Assembly: GCF_003058265.1 (NCBI RefSeq)
Contig: NZ_QBUK01000009.1
Span: forward strand, 62,001 to 126,000
Origin: Flagellimonas amoyensis
GTDB taxonomy: Bacteria > Bacteroidota > Bacteroidia > Flavobacteriales > Flavobacteriaceae
Length of the DNA stretch: 64,000 nucleotides
Direction: 5' to 3'
Made by a program: the position numbers and the translations under genes. This document shows positions 1 to 8,777 of the stretch, piece after piece (within the stretch, counting starts at the first letter, position 1; every line of letters starts with the position of its first letter). The notes beneath the pieces are model-generated. The model was given only the letters and a program-made list of their open reading frames with translations. It was not told the DNA's origin and did not search any database.

Positions 1-2
1 TT

Positions 3-620
3 GAAGGCGACAACACCGTATTGCTCCAATTGGCCGCCAAAGGCGTTCTATCGGATTTTCAGGCGGAGTTCAACAGTGCTGGGTTCACCTCGGTGCTCAA
101 ATTGTTGCAGAGCCAACTTTCGGACACTCTGACGGCCATCAACCCCCTATATTCCAACAAAGTGGATGCCGAACACCTGTACAATCCCAAGTTTCACAAG
201 CATGCGTTCAGTTACCGTACCAGAAGGCTGACCTATACGTTGGCCATGCGTATCCGGAACTATATCAAAAAAGGGGTGCCTTCGTACCAAGCCTTCCTTA
301 AAGTACAGACCCATTTGTTGGCTTTGGGAAAAGCCTATAGTGTGGAACTGGCCTATGGGGTGTTCCATGATTTCTGCGAAACGGTTTCCGACGCGGAACA
401 CAAAGCATTATTGGAAAAATTGGGCACGCTGTATGCCCTTAACGAAATCCATTCGGATGGCAGATGGTTTTTGGAGCAGGGCTATATTGGCGGGACCAAG
501 TCCAAGGCGATACGGCAACGTGTGGAGCGATTGTCCACCGAACTTCGCCCCCATATTGAGGTATTGGTGGACGGTTTTGGTATTCCGGACCATTGCCTGA
601 CCGCGCCTATTGCCCAATAA
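3..620 (+). CDS. acyl-CoA oxidase/dehydrogenase-like protein, C-terminal part (5' end outside window)
   Basis: The frame is open from the first base, so the start lies upstream of the window. The first visible residues, EGDNTVLLQLAAKG, match the conserved EGDNTVL stretch of peroxisomal-type acyl-CoA oxidases and related bacterial acyl-CoA dehydrogenases, where it lies near the FAD site. The remaining ~190 residues form the helical C-terminal domain, including a YALNEIHSDGRWFLEQGY segment typical of this family. Expected role: oxidation of acyl-CoA to trans-2-enoyl-CoA in fatty-acid beta-oxidation. Whether electrons go to oxygen or to an electron-transfer flavoprotein cannot be read from this fragment. 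It ends one base before the stop of the convergent head-GIN gene. Family assignment is fairly sure; substrate is unknown. Confidence 0.8.
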   Translation, partial: EGDNTVLLQLAAKGVLSDFQAEFNSAGFTSVLKLLQSQLSDTLTAINPLYSNKVDAEHLYNPKFHKHAFSYRTRRLTYTLAMRIRNYIKKGVPSYQAFLKVQTHLLALGKAYSVELAYGVFHDFCETVSDAEHKALLEKLGTLYALNEIHSDGRWFLEQGYIGGTKSKAIRQRVERLSTELRPHIEVLVDGFGIPDHCLTAPIAQ

Positions 621-621
621 C

Positions 622-1446
622 CTATTCCTGGCGTTTGATCAACTGCGAGGCATCCAAAAAATCGACAATGGTGATCTTTGGGTTTCCGAAGAGGTATACT
701 TTGGAGTTGCCCTTGGTGCTCAGCTCTAAATTTCTAAAGGCATAAATGTAGGCCGATGGATCATTCTCCATGGTCAGTTTTAGGTCGCCCACTTCCATGG
801 TCTCGCCTTTGTAGCGGGAATTCCCCATCAAACGTATCTGGATATTGTCCGATGTGCCCTCAAGGGTCAGGGAGGCATTGCTCTCCAAATCGACCAGACC
901 GGTCTGCCCGACACTGTACACGTAGGCCTCTGCCCTATTTCCCATAGATATGTTGAGGGAGTCCACATCCACATTGAAATTGCCCCGACTGGTCTCTTCC
1001 AGGTTGATGTCCATCACCGCTGCCTTTGCTTTGATGTCCAATCGGGTATTGTTGAACCCATCCACGAACAGCTCATCGCTTTCAATTGCATCCTGCGCGA
1101 CCATGCTACCATCTTTTAGGGTAATGGCCCTGAGTTCAGTATAGTTGACCGTGATATCCAACTGTTTTTTTGCGGTAACGTCGTAATAGGAGCTGATGAT
1201 CAGGGTACCGTCCTCCACATTGAACTTGAGAATGTCTATCAAGTTGTCATCGGCCTCAATGTCATACCCCGGTCCAAAGGATTTTTTCAGTACAATGTCC
1301 AGATTATCGTTCAACACAATGGCATTGAAGGGCGGCAATTCCTCATTCACATGGGTCACGATCCTACTCCCTTTTATCTTTGGCTTTCGCTGGGCGGAGG
1401 ACAGAAGGGGAAACACGATCAAGAAAAGGACTACTATTTTTTTCAC
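622..1446 (-). CDS. secreted head-GIN (DUF2807) domain protein
   Basis: 274 residues with a clear Sec signal peptide (MKKIVVLFLIVFPLLSSAQ). The mature part is a long run of short beta-strand repeats rich in D, N, G and S (for example LNDNLDIVLKK, LKDGSMVAQ, MGNRAEAYVYSVG), which fits the right-handed beta-helix head-GIN/DUF2807 family common in Bacteroidota. Function in this family is not established; an envelope or periplasmic location is inferred. It lies alone downstream of the oxidase operon on the same strand, but the ctaD terminator separates the two. It is convergent with the acyl-CoA oxidase gene with a one-base gap. Confidence 0.8.
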   Translation of the reverse strand: MKKIVVLFLIVFPLLSSAQRKPKIKGSRIVTHVNEELPPFNAIVLNDNLDIVLKKSFGPGYDIEADDNLIDILKFNVEDGTLIISSYYDVTAKKQLDITVNYTELRAITLKDGSMVAQDAIESDELFVDGFNNTRLDIKAKAAVMDINLEETSRGNFNVDVDSLNISMGNRAEAYVYSVGQTGLVDLESNASLTLEGTSDNIQIRLMGNSRYKGETMEVGDLKLTMENDPSAYIYAFRNLELSTKGNSKVYLFGNPKITIVDFLDASQLIKRQE

Positions 1447-1524
1447 GGTTCTATTTTTAGGACAAATTGTTTTCTAAAGATATTACAATCAAAGCTAACC
1501 ATTGTATTTCAGACCCTAAGAAAC

Positions 1525-1556
1525 AAAAAACCCATCCAAATAGGACGGGCTTTCTT
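1525..1556 (-). terminator. Rho-independent terminator of the act-cta operon
   Basis: On the minus strand a ten-pair stem (AAGCCCGTCC with GGATGGGTTT, two G-T wobbles) with a five-base loop is followed by T-rich sequence. It lies about 25 bases after the ctaD stop and is the likely end of the eight-gene respiratory transcript. Confidence 0.75.
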
Positions 1557-1578
1557 TATCTTTTGAAATACATCAACA

Positions 1579-3408
1579 CTAGTGGTTGAGTTCTTCTTCG
1601 TTTTCCTGAAGCGGCACGTTCTGCGGCACAAAATCCTGTCCGGCAATAATGTACTCTCCATTTTCATAAGTCTTGCTATAGTCGTAGGCCCAACGATATA
1701 CGTGTGGTATCTCCCCTGGCCAGTTTCCGTGGATGTGTTCCTGTGGAGTGGTCCATTCCAATGTGTTGGAGCTCCATGGGTTCTGAGATCCTTTTTTGCC
1801 GTAGAAAATACTGGAAATGAAGTTGTAAATGAATATCAACTGGGCAAAACCAGCGATGATGGCAAATACGGTCATCAATACCTGAACGTTGGTCAACTCA
1901 TCGAACATGGGGAAAGCCGTGTTCTCATAGTAACGTCTTGGCACTCCCGCCATACCCACAAAGTGCATGGGGAAGAATACGCCATAAGCACAAACTGCCG
2001 TGATCCAGAAGTGGACATAACCCAAATTCTTGTTCATCATCCTACCTTGGAACATTTTGGGGAACCAGTGGTATACCCCTGCAAAAAGTCCGTACAAGGC
2101 AGAAATACCCATTACCAAGTGGAAGTGGGCCACTACAAAATACGTATCATGAACGTTGATGTCCAAGGTACTGTCACCCAAAATGATACCGGTTAGACCT
2201 CCTGTAATGAACGTGGAGACCAAACCGATGGAGAAGAGCATCGCAGGGTTCAACTGCAGATTCCCTTTCCAGAGGGTGGTGATATAGTTGAATGCCTTTA
2301 CCGCAGATGGTATGGCGATCAAAAGCGTTGTAAATGTAAATACGGAGCCCAAGAACGGGTTCATACCGGAGATGAACATGTGGTGACCCCATACAATTGT
2401 TGAAAGGAACGCAATGGCCAAAATGGAGGCCACCATCGCCCTATATCCAAAGATGGGTTTCCTTGCATTGGTGGACATTACTTCGGAAGTAATACCCAAC
2501 GCAGGCAACAATACGATATATACTTCGGGGTGTCCCAAGAACCAGAACAAGTGTTCATACAGTACGGGAGATCCTCCTTGGTAGTGCAACACTTCTCCTT
2601 GGATAAAGATATCCGAAAGGAAGAACGATGTGCCAAAGCTTCTGTCCATGATCAACAGCAAAGCTGCAGAAAGTAGAACAGGGAAAGAAATCACACCGAT
2701 CACAGCGGTTACGAAGAATGCCCAAATGGTCAATGGCAAGCGGGTCATCGACATCCCTTTGGTACGTAGGTTGATCACCGTTACGATATAGTTCAATGAA
2801 CCCAAAAGTGATGAGGCGATAAAGATGGCCATGGATACCAACCACAGCGTCATACCGGCACCTGAACCAGGCTGTGCCATAGGCAATGCACTCAAAGGTG
2901 GATAAATGGTCCATCCGGCGGCCGCAGGCCCTGCTTCAACGAACAAGGACGTTACCATGATAAGGGATGATAGGAAGAACAACCAGTAGGATACCATGTT
3001 CAAGAAACCTGACGCCATATCCCTTGCACCTATCTGCAACGGAATCAATAAGTTACTGAAAGTACCACTCAATCCTGCGGTCAACACAAAGAAAACCATG
3101 ATGGTACCGTGTATGGTGACCAATGCCAGATAGATATCGGCGTCCATGACACCATCAGGGGCCCATTTTCCCAATACGGCCTCGAAAACAGCGAATGATT
3201 GCCCTGGCCATGCCAATTGCATTCTAAACAGCAAAGACATTGCAATACCTATGAATCCCATGATAAGACCGGTGATAAGATATTGCTTGGATATCATCTT
3301 ATGGTCCTGGCTGAAAATATATTTGGTAATGAAGGTCTCCTTATGATGATGCCCGTGATCGTCGTGTCCGTGATCGTCGTGTCCGTGTTCGTGTCCAGTA
3401 GCTGACAT
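1579..3408 (-). CDS. ctaD: cytochrome c oxidase subunit I
   Basis: 609 residues, the expected size for a haem-copper oxidase catalytic subunit with about 12 membrane helices. Visible hallmarks are GHPEVYIVLLPALG (CuB histidine and cross-linked tyrosine), WGHHMFISG (CuB histidine pair) and HDTYFVVAHFHLVMG (haem a and a3 ligands). It reduces oxygen to water and pumps protons in the inner membrane. The N-terminus before the first helix is unusually rich in histidine (eleven His in roughly the first 22 residues). It is the last gene of the operon, 41 bases after ctaC. Its electron donor is presumably subunit II, fed by the ActA/ActE cytochromes of the upstream genes. Confidence 0.97.
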   Translation of the reverse strand: MSATGHEHGHDDHGHDDHGHHHKETFITKYIFSQDHKMISKQYLITGLIMGFIGIAMSLLFRMQLAWPGQSFAVFEAVLGKWAPDGVMDADIYLALVTIHGTIMVFFVLTAGLSGTFSNLLIPLQIGARDMASGFLNMVSYWLFFLSSLIMVTSLFVEAGPAAAGWTIYPPLSALPMAQPGSGAGMTLWLVSMAIFIASSLLGSLNYIVTVINLRTKGMSMTRLPLTIWAFFVTAVIGVISFPVLLSAALLLIMDRSFGTSFFLSDIFIQGEVLHYQGGSPVLYEHLFWFLGHPEVYIVLLPALGITSEVMSTNARKPIFGYRAMVASILAIAFLSTIVWGHHMFISGMNPFLGSVFTFTTLLIAIPSAVKAFNYITTLWKGNLQLNPAMLFSIGLVSTFITGGLTGIILGDSTLDINVHDTYFVVAHFHLVMGISALYGLFAGVYHWFPKMFQGRMMNKNLGYVHFWITAVCAYGVFFPMHFVGMAGVPRRYYENTAFPMFDELTNVQVLMTVFAIIAGFAQLIFIYNFISSIFYGKKGSQNPWSSNTLEWTTPQEHIHGNWPGEIPHVYRWAYDYSKTYENGEYIIAGQDFVPQNVPLQENEEELNH

Positions 3409-3449
3409 AATCTCTTCTAAATTTTGTTATGGTTTTTCCTAGCCTTGTT

Positions 3450-4508
3450 TTATTGCGCGGGAGTCATGTTCTCCTTAAAAGTCTTCTGCTCCGCCATCCA
3501 TTTGTTGAACTCCTCCTCAGTTTCAACTATGATCTTCATCTGCATGTTGTAGTGCGATTTACCGCATATCTTGTTACATAGCAATATATAGTCAAATTCC
3601 CATGGATCTGAGTTCGGCAAGCCTTCTGCGGCACGTTCTGCCCTGATGGCATTAGTCCTTTTCACTTTGTCCACCACATCTGGGTTGCGACGCATTTCCT
3701 CCGTGGTCACGGTAGGTGTGAAGGAAAATTGGGTGATCATCCCGGGAACACAGTTCATCTGTGCCCTAAAGTGTGGCATGTATGCAGAGTGCAACACATC
3801 TTGTGAACGCATTTTGAAGTTGACCTTCCTACCTACGGGCAAATGAAGCTCCTTTACGATGACATCGTCCTCACCGTTGGGGTCGGACTCATCGATACCC
3901 AACACATTGGCCTTGTTGATGTCGATCAAACGCACATTGGCATCTCCCAATACATTATCATCGCCGGCATAACGTGCCGTCCAGTTAAACTGCTGTGCAT
4001 AAAGCTCCACAACGATAGGATCGTCCTCATCGTTCACATCCATGATAGTGGTCCAGGTGTAAAGTCCCCAAAGAATCAATCCGGCCAATACAATCACAGG
4101 GATGATGGTCCAGATGAACTCCAAACGGTCGTTGTCCGCATAGAAAAGAGCCTTTTTGCCCTCTTGACCCCTGTACTTGTACCCAAAATAGTGCAAAAGT
4201 GCCTGGGTAATGGTCTGTACAAAAAAGATGATGGCAAAGGAGACCCACATCAACTGATCATATTCCCCACCATGTTCCGAAGCAGCTTCGGGCAACAACA
4301 CCTTTGAGTATTTTGCAAAACTAAATATGGTGATCCCATAGATAAAGATCAAGAATGCGAACAAAAGATAACCATTGGTCTTGTTATCGTTGTCGTTTGC
4401 TACCTCGGTGTGCTCTGTCCTGAGTTGCGACAATTGAAAAATCTTGGTCATTTGCCAGATTGCAATTGCCACCAGTACCAAAACAGTGAATGTTAATAAT
4501 GCAGTCAT
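3450..4508 (-). CDS. ctaC: cytochrome c oxidase subunit II
   Basis: 352 residues. An extra N-terminal hydrophobic segment (about residues 1-20) precedes the usual two-helix hairpin and a periplasmic cupredoxin domain. The CuA site is visible as HSAYMPHF followed by CNKICGKSHYNM, which supplies the His, two Cys, His and Met ligands. The residue between the cysteines that is usually Glu is Lys here; the copper is bound there by a backbone carbonyl, so this should be tolerated. No haem-binding CxxCH is present, so this is a plain subunit II and not a caa3-type fusion. It lies between actF and ctaD with short gaps, so it is co-transcribed. Confidence 0.96.
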   Translation of the reverse strand: MTALLTFTVLVLVAIAIWQMTKIFQLSQLRTEHTEVANDNDNKTNGYLLFAFLIFIYGITIFSFAKYSKVLLPEAASEHGGEYDQLMWVSFAIIFFVQTITQALLHYFGYKYRGQEGKKALFYADNDRLEFIWTIIPVIVLAGLILWGLYTWTTIMDVNDEDDPIVVELYAQQFNWTARYAGDDNVLGDANVRLIDINKANVLGIDESDPNGEDDVIVKELHLPVGRKVNFKMRSQDVLHSAYMPHFRAQMNCVPGMITQFSFTPTVTTEEMRRNPDVVDKVKRTNAIRAERAAEGLPNSDPWEFDYILLCNKICGKSHYNMQMKIIVETEEEFNKWMAEQKTFKENMTPAQ

Positions 4509-4536
4509 CGTGTATCTATCTAAGACTTAAATCGTA

Positions 4537-5874
4537 TTAATAATGAAAATGTTTGCTTTCCTCAATGAACGGGTTCCTCTTGGGCTGCAATGGTGCCTTG
4601 GTCAAAGCCGTGAACACCCAGAACACAAACAGACCTCCAAAGAACAGCAGACCACCGATCTCTGGCAATCCAATGTACCACTGGTCGCCCACAGTAGCTG
4701 GCATCACCATATTGAAAATATCCAAATAATGCCCCAATAACACTACAATACCGGCCATCACCACAAACCAGTTGACTCTTTTGTAATCACTGTTCATCAA
4801 GACCAACAACGGGAATGCAAAGTTCATCACCAACATGCCAAAGAAGGGCAGTTTGTAGTCTTGAAACCTTGCCACGTAGTAGGTCACCTCTTCCGGAATG
4901 TCCGCATACCATATCAACATGAACTGGGCAAACCAAAGATAGGTCCAGAAAATACTGATACCGAACATGAACTTGGCCAAATCGTGGATGTGGCTGTTGT
5001 TCACATTTTCCAAATATCCCCTTGACTTCAGGTAGATGGTCACCAATGCAATCACGGTGATTCCCGATACGAACATACTGGCAAACACATACCATCCGAA
5101 CAAGGTACTGAACCAGTGGGGATCCAAGCTCATGATCCAATCCCATGACATCATGGATTCGGTGACCAGGTAGAATACCAAGAAACCTGCGGACCATCTA
5201 AAGTTCTTTATAAAGTTGCTATCGTCATCCGACTCATCTTGGGCCAATGACAATTTTCTTGAATACTGTCGGTAAAAGATCCAACCTCCCAAAAAGATGG
5301 CTGCCCTGATCAAGAAAAAAGTAGGGTTCAAGTATCCCGCTTTTCCTTGCAACAGTTCATCATGTGCAACGGTCTCCGCATCCATCCAAACGAAAAGGTG
5401 GTTCATATGGAGCACGGAAAGCAACAAAATCACGAAAACAATGATTCCACCGGGAACCAAATAAGCCGTAATGCCTTCCATCACCCTGAACAATATGGGT
5501 GACCATCCGGCTTGTGCGGCCCTTTGAATGGCATTGAAGGCCAAAACGCCCAATGCGATCATAAAGAAAAAGAAAGCTGCCACATAGAGTGCAGACCATG
5601 GTCTGTTCTGCAACTGGTGCAACAAATGGGTGTCGTGGGAAGCATCGTGTTCTTCTCCGTGTGCGGCAGCTGCGCCATGACCTTGCTCTTCTCCATGTCC
5701 TGTGGCTTCTTCTGCATGTCCGCCTCCATGGTCATCACCGTGTGCCGATGCTACCATGGCCTTGGCCTCTTCCACTGTAGATGGTGCCGACACAAAACCG
5801 ATTCCCAAAAAAAGCAGTCCCGCTGCCATGGCAATGAAAGATCCTATTCTAAGTCTGTTTGAAAAGGTGTACAT
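4537..5874 (-). CDS. actF: alternative complex III subunit ActF (quinol:cytochrome c oxidoreductase)
   Basis: 445 residues with about ten predicted membrane helices, the integral-membrane ActF type that pairs with ActC in alternative complex III. After the first helix there is a striking His/Glu/Gly/Ala-rich extramembrane insert (about residues 42-85, for example HGDDHGGGHAEEATGHGEEQ), much richer in histidine than expected. The complex oxidises menaquinol and passes electrons through its cytochromes to the oxidase encoded next. It follows actE by 17 bases. Assignment rests on gene order plus membrane topology and is firm. Confidence 0.92.
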   Translation of the reverse strand: MYTFSNRLRIGSFIAMAAGLLFLGIGFVSAPSTVEEAKAMVASAHGDDHGGGHAEEATGHGEEQGHGAAAAHGEEHDASHDTHLLHQLQNRPWSALYVAAFFFFMIALGVLAFNAIQRAAQAGWSPILFRVMEGITAYLVPGGIIVFVILLLSVLHMNHLFVWMDAETVAHDELLQGKAGYLNPTFFLIRAAIFLGGWIFYRQYSRKLSLAQDESDDDSNFIKNFRWSAGFLVFYLVTESMMSWDWIMSLDPHWFSTLFGWYVFASMFVSGITVIALVTIYLKSRGYLENVNNSHIHDLAKFMFGISIFWTYLWFAQFMLIWYADIPEEVTYYVARFQDYKLPFFGMLVMNFAFPLLVLMNSDYKRVNWFVVMAGIVVLLGHYLDIFNMVMPATVGDQWYIGLPEIGGLLFFGGLFVFWVFTALTKAPLQPKRNPFIEESKHFHY

Positions 5875-5891
5875 AGTTTACTCTTATCCAA

Positions 5892-6461
5892 TTATTTTGT
5901 TAGGTCTTCCTTTAACTTCATCACATATTCGGACACTTGCCACATCTCCTCTTCGTTGGCGAACTGGGATGCGTAGGAGCCCATGGAGTTCAATCCATAG
6001 TAAATGGTGTGGTACGTGGTGCCCACGGTAATGTTCCTTGCCGGATCGGCATAACTGGGAACACCCAATATCTTTTCACGCTTTACCAAATTGCCCTGTC
6101 CATCTCCTTTGTCCCCGTGGCAAATGGCGCAGTAGATGGTATACAACTGCATCCCTTTGGCCAAGTTGTCCTCAGTTTTCAAGGAATCCAATGGGCTGGT
6201 GTTCAACCTAGCAAGTTCCTTACCTTCTGGGGTGTTTTCGAATTCATAGGGCATGTATCCCCTGGAGATGGTCCCTTCAACGGGAAGCATGGCCTCCGTT
6301 CCATCAGGGAACAGACCATTGTCCACGCCTTGATAGGTCTCATACCCGACAGGTTCGTACATATTTGGCATATATTGATAGTTTGGGCTGTTCTTGTCTG
6401 CACAGGCAGCAACGAACAGTACCAAGACCAAAGCAACACTTATTTTACCTAAATGCTTCAT
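5892..6461 (-). CDS. actE: alternative complex III subunit ActE, monohaem cytochrome c lipoprotein
   Basis: 189 residues. A lipoprotein signal (VLVLFVAACADKN) suggests membrane anchoring. One haem-binding CAICH motif (YCAICHGDKGDGQG) begins a standard class I cytochrome c domain in the second half, with a distal Met candidate in the LNSMGSY region. It should relay electrons from the complex to the oxidase. The start lies 4 bases after the actD stop, so translation may be coupled. Confidence 0.93.
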   Translation of the reverse strand: MKHLGKISVALVLVLFVAACADKNSPNYQYMPNMYEPVGYETYQGVDNGLFPDGTEAMLPVEGTISRGYMPYEFENTPEGKELARLNTSPLDSLKTEDNLAKGMQLYTIYCAICHGDKGDGQGNLVKREKILGVPSYADPARNITVGTTYHTIYYGLNSMGSYASQFANEEEMWQVSEYVMKLKEDLTK

Positions 6462-6465
6462 ATTT

Positions 6466-6993
6466 TTAAGACTCCTTTTCTGTAACTTTTACTTCTACCG
6501 CCCCTGTTTCCCACAACAGATCGGCAAGTTCACTTTCATTGTCATGCACTCCGATTTCCATCAAAAAATGGTCGTCAGTGGTACGCTTATCGGGGTTCTC
6601 CGCTTTTTTGAAGGGCCACATCCTACTTCTCAGGTAGAAGGTGATCACCATCAAGTGGGCCGCAAAGAAGACCGTTAACTCGAACATGATCGGAACAAAG
6701 GCGGGCATGTTCTCCAAATAGCTGAAACTTGGCTTACCACCGATATCCTGGGGCCAATCCTCGATCATGATATAGTTCATCATCACGATGGCCACGGTAA
6801 GACCCAAACATCCATACATGAAGGAAGCGATGGCGATACGGGTGCCTTCCAATCCCATGGCCTTGTCCAGACCGTGCACGGGGAACGGGGTATATACTTC
6901 CTCTATGTGGTGGTGCGCTGCCCTAACTTTTTTTACGGCATGCATCAATACATCATCATCGTTGTAAAGTGCCTGAATAACTTTTGATGCCAT
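6466..6993 (-). CDS. actD: alternative complex III subunit ActD (DUF3341)
   Basis: 175 residues with two central hydrophobic helices (about residues 55-77 and 98-120) flanked by soluble segments. This is the DUF3341 architecture of ActD, a structural membrane subunit without known cofactors. The sequence HHIEEVYTPFPVHGLD near residue 30 is typical of the family. The gene starts 2 bases after actC ends and lies 4 bases before actE, consistent with tight co-translation. Confidence 0.93.
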   Translation of the reverse strand: MASKVIQALYNDDDVLMHAVKKVRAAHHHIEEVYTPFPVHGLDKAMGLEGTRIAIASFMYGCLGLTVAIVMMNYIMIEDWPQDIGGKPSFSYLENMPAFVPIMFELTVFFAAHLMVITFYLRSRMWPFKKAENPDKRTTDDHFLMEIGVHDNESELADLLWETGAVEVKVTEKES

Positions 6994-6995
6994 AC

Positions 6996-8747
6996 TTATT
7001 TTTTATCGTTTAACAACCTTGCTTGACCTGCCCAATCATCGCGTTGTGCACGACCTGGGAACCTTCCAGTTATCGAATCCAGCAAATCATACTCTCTTTC
7101 GGTCATTCTAGCAACCTGGGCATAGGTAAATATGCCTATCTCGTTCAGGGTACGCTCCATTTCGGGGCCCACGCCTTTTATCAATTTCAAATCGTCCGGG
7201 GTTTGCGTAGTGGCATCAAATGTACCGATGCTGCTGAGCAGTTCGGAAACACCGATCTTATCGCCCACGGCTGGCTTCACCTCTCCCATCAACACATCAT
7301 CCGTGATAGGCTCCTCATAGCTCACCACTTTGTTGACACCTTGCGGCATTTGGTACAAAGGTTTTCCGGCGTCACGCAAATTTTTGAATCTTTCTCCTGA
7401 TGATTTCAGGATGGATTTCACCTCCGCCTGTGCAATCACGGGGAAGGTTCTTGAGTACAATAGGAAGAGTACAAAGAAGAATCCTATCGTTCCGATGAAG
7501 ATACCGATATCCACAAAGGTTGGGGAGAACATGGTCCAAGAAGATGGAAGGTAATCCCTGTGCAATGAGGTCACGATGATCACAAAACGTTCGAACCACA
7601 TCCCGATGTTCACCACAATGGAGATGAAGAAGGAGAACATGATGCTGGTACGCAATTTTTTGAACCACATGAACTGGGGAGAGAACACGTTACAGGTCAT
7701 CATGGACCAGTAGGCCCACCAGTAAGGTCCCGTAGCCCTGTTCAAGAAGGCGTATTGTTCGTATTCCACACCAGAGTACCAAGCAATGAACAGCTCCGTG
7801 ATATAGGCACACCCCACAATGGAACCGGTGATCATGATCACGATGTTCATCAACTCAATATGCTGAACAGTGATATACGCTTCGAGGTTACATACCTTTC
7901 TCATAATAATAAGAAGGGTGTTCACCATGGCAAATCCAGAGAAGATCGCACCCGCAACGAAGTAGGGTGGGAAGATGGTGGTGTGCCATCCTGGGATTAC
8001 CGATGTGGCAAAGTCAAAGGATACGATGGTGTGTACGGAAAGTACCAGTGGCGTTGCCAAACCGGCCAATACCAAGGAAACTTCCTCAAAACGTTGCCAG
8101 TCTTTGGCACGACCTGTCCAACCAAAGCTCAACAGGCTATAAATTTTCTTTTGGAAAGGCTTTACTGCCCTATCACGGATCATGGCGAAATCAGGTAGAA
8201 GACCTGTCCACCAGAACACCAAGGATACCGAAAGATAGGTTGATATCGCAAACACGTCCCAAAGCAAGGGCGAGTTAAAGTTGACCCACAAAGAACCGAA
8301 TTGATTGGGGATGGGCAATACCCAGTAGGCCAACCAAGGACGTCCCATGTGGATGATCGGGAACAATCCAGCCTGTACCACCGAGAAAATGGTCATCGCC
8401 TCAGCAGAACGGTTGATCGCCATTCTCCATTTTTGCCTGAACAGCAACAATACGGCCGAGATCAGGGTTCCCGCGTGACCGATACCCACCCACCAAACGA
8501 AGTTGGTGATGTCCCAGGCCCAGTTGACGGTTCGGTTAAGACCCCATACCCCGATACCTGTGGAAACGGTATAAATGATACATCCTAGACCCCAAAGGAA
8601 TGCAACAAGTGCTATGGTGAACACTATCCACCATTGTTTGTTGGCCTTTCCCTCAACTGGACGGGCAATGTCCACGGTTACATCGTGGTATCCTTTGTCT
8701 CCAAGTACTAAGGGCTTTCGAATAGGTGCTTCGTAATGCGACGCCAT
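6996..8747 (-). CDS. actC: alternative complex III subunit ActC (NrfD/PsrC-like) with C-terminal helix-hairpin-helix tail
   Basis: 583 residues. The first ~450 form a polytopic NrfD/PsrC-type quinol-binding membrane protein (about ten helices), the expected ActC core. The last ~65 residues are extra: after a soluble linker comes LKLIKGVGPEMERTLNEIG, then FTYAQVARMTEREYD and FPGRAQRDDWAGQARLL. This is a small helix-hairpin-helix module of the kind also appended to some NuoE and L21 proteins. A similar module ends ribosomal protein S2 in this same window. Its role on a respiratory subunit is unknown; it should face the cytoplasm if the helix count is even. The gene lies between actB and actD. 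Confidence 0.95.
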   Translation of the reverse strand: MASHYEAPIRKPLVLGDKGYHDVTVDIARPVEGKANKQWWIVFTIALVAFLWGLGCIIYTVSTGIGVWGLNRTVNWAWDITNFVWWVGIGHAGTLISAVLLLFRQKWRMAINRSAEAMTIFSVVQAGLFPIIHMGRPWLAYWVLPIPNQFGSLWVNFNSPLLWDVFAISTYLSVSLVFWWTGLLPDFAMIRDRAVKPFQKKIYSLLSFGWTGRAKDWQRFEEVSLVLAGLATPLVLSVHTIVSFDFATSVIPGWHTTIFPPYFVAGAIFSGFAMVNTLLIIMRKVCNLEAYITVQHIELMNIVIMITGSIVGCAYITELFIAWYSGVEYEQYAFLNRATGPYWWAYWSMMTCNVFSPQFMWFKKLRTSIMFSFFISIVVNIGMWFERFVIIVTSLHRDYLPSSWTMFSPTFVDIGIFIGTIGFFFVLFLLYSRTFPVIAQAEVKSILKSSGERFKNLRDAGKPLYQMPQGVNKVVSYEEPITDDVLMGEVKPAVGDKIGVSELLSSIGTFDATTQTPDDLKLIKGVGPEMERTLNEIGIFTYAQVARMTEREYDLLDSITGRFPGRAQRDDWAGQARLLNDKK

Positions 8748-8777
8748 AATTTATCTTCTAATTACTTCTTTTATTGA

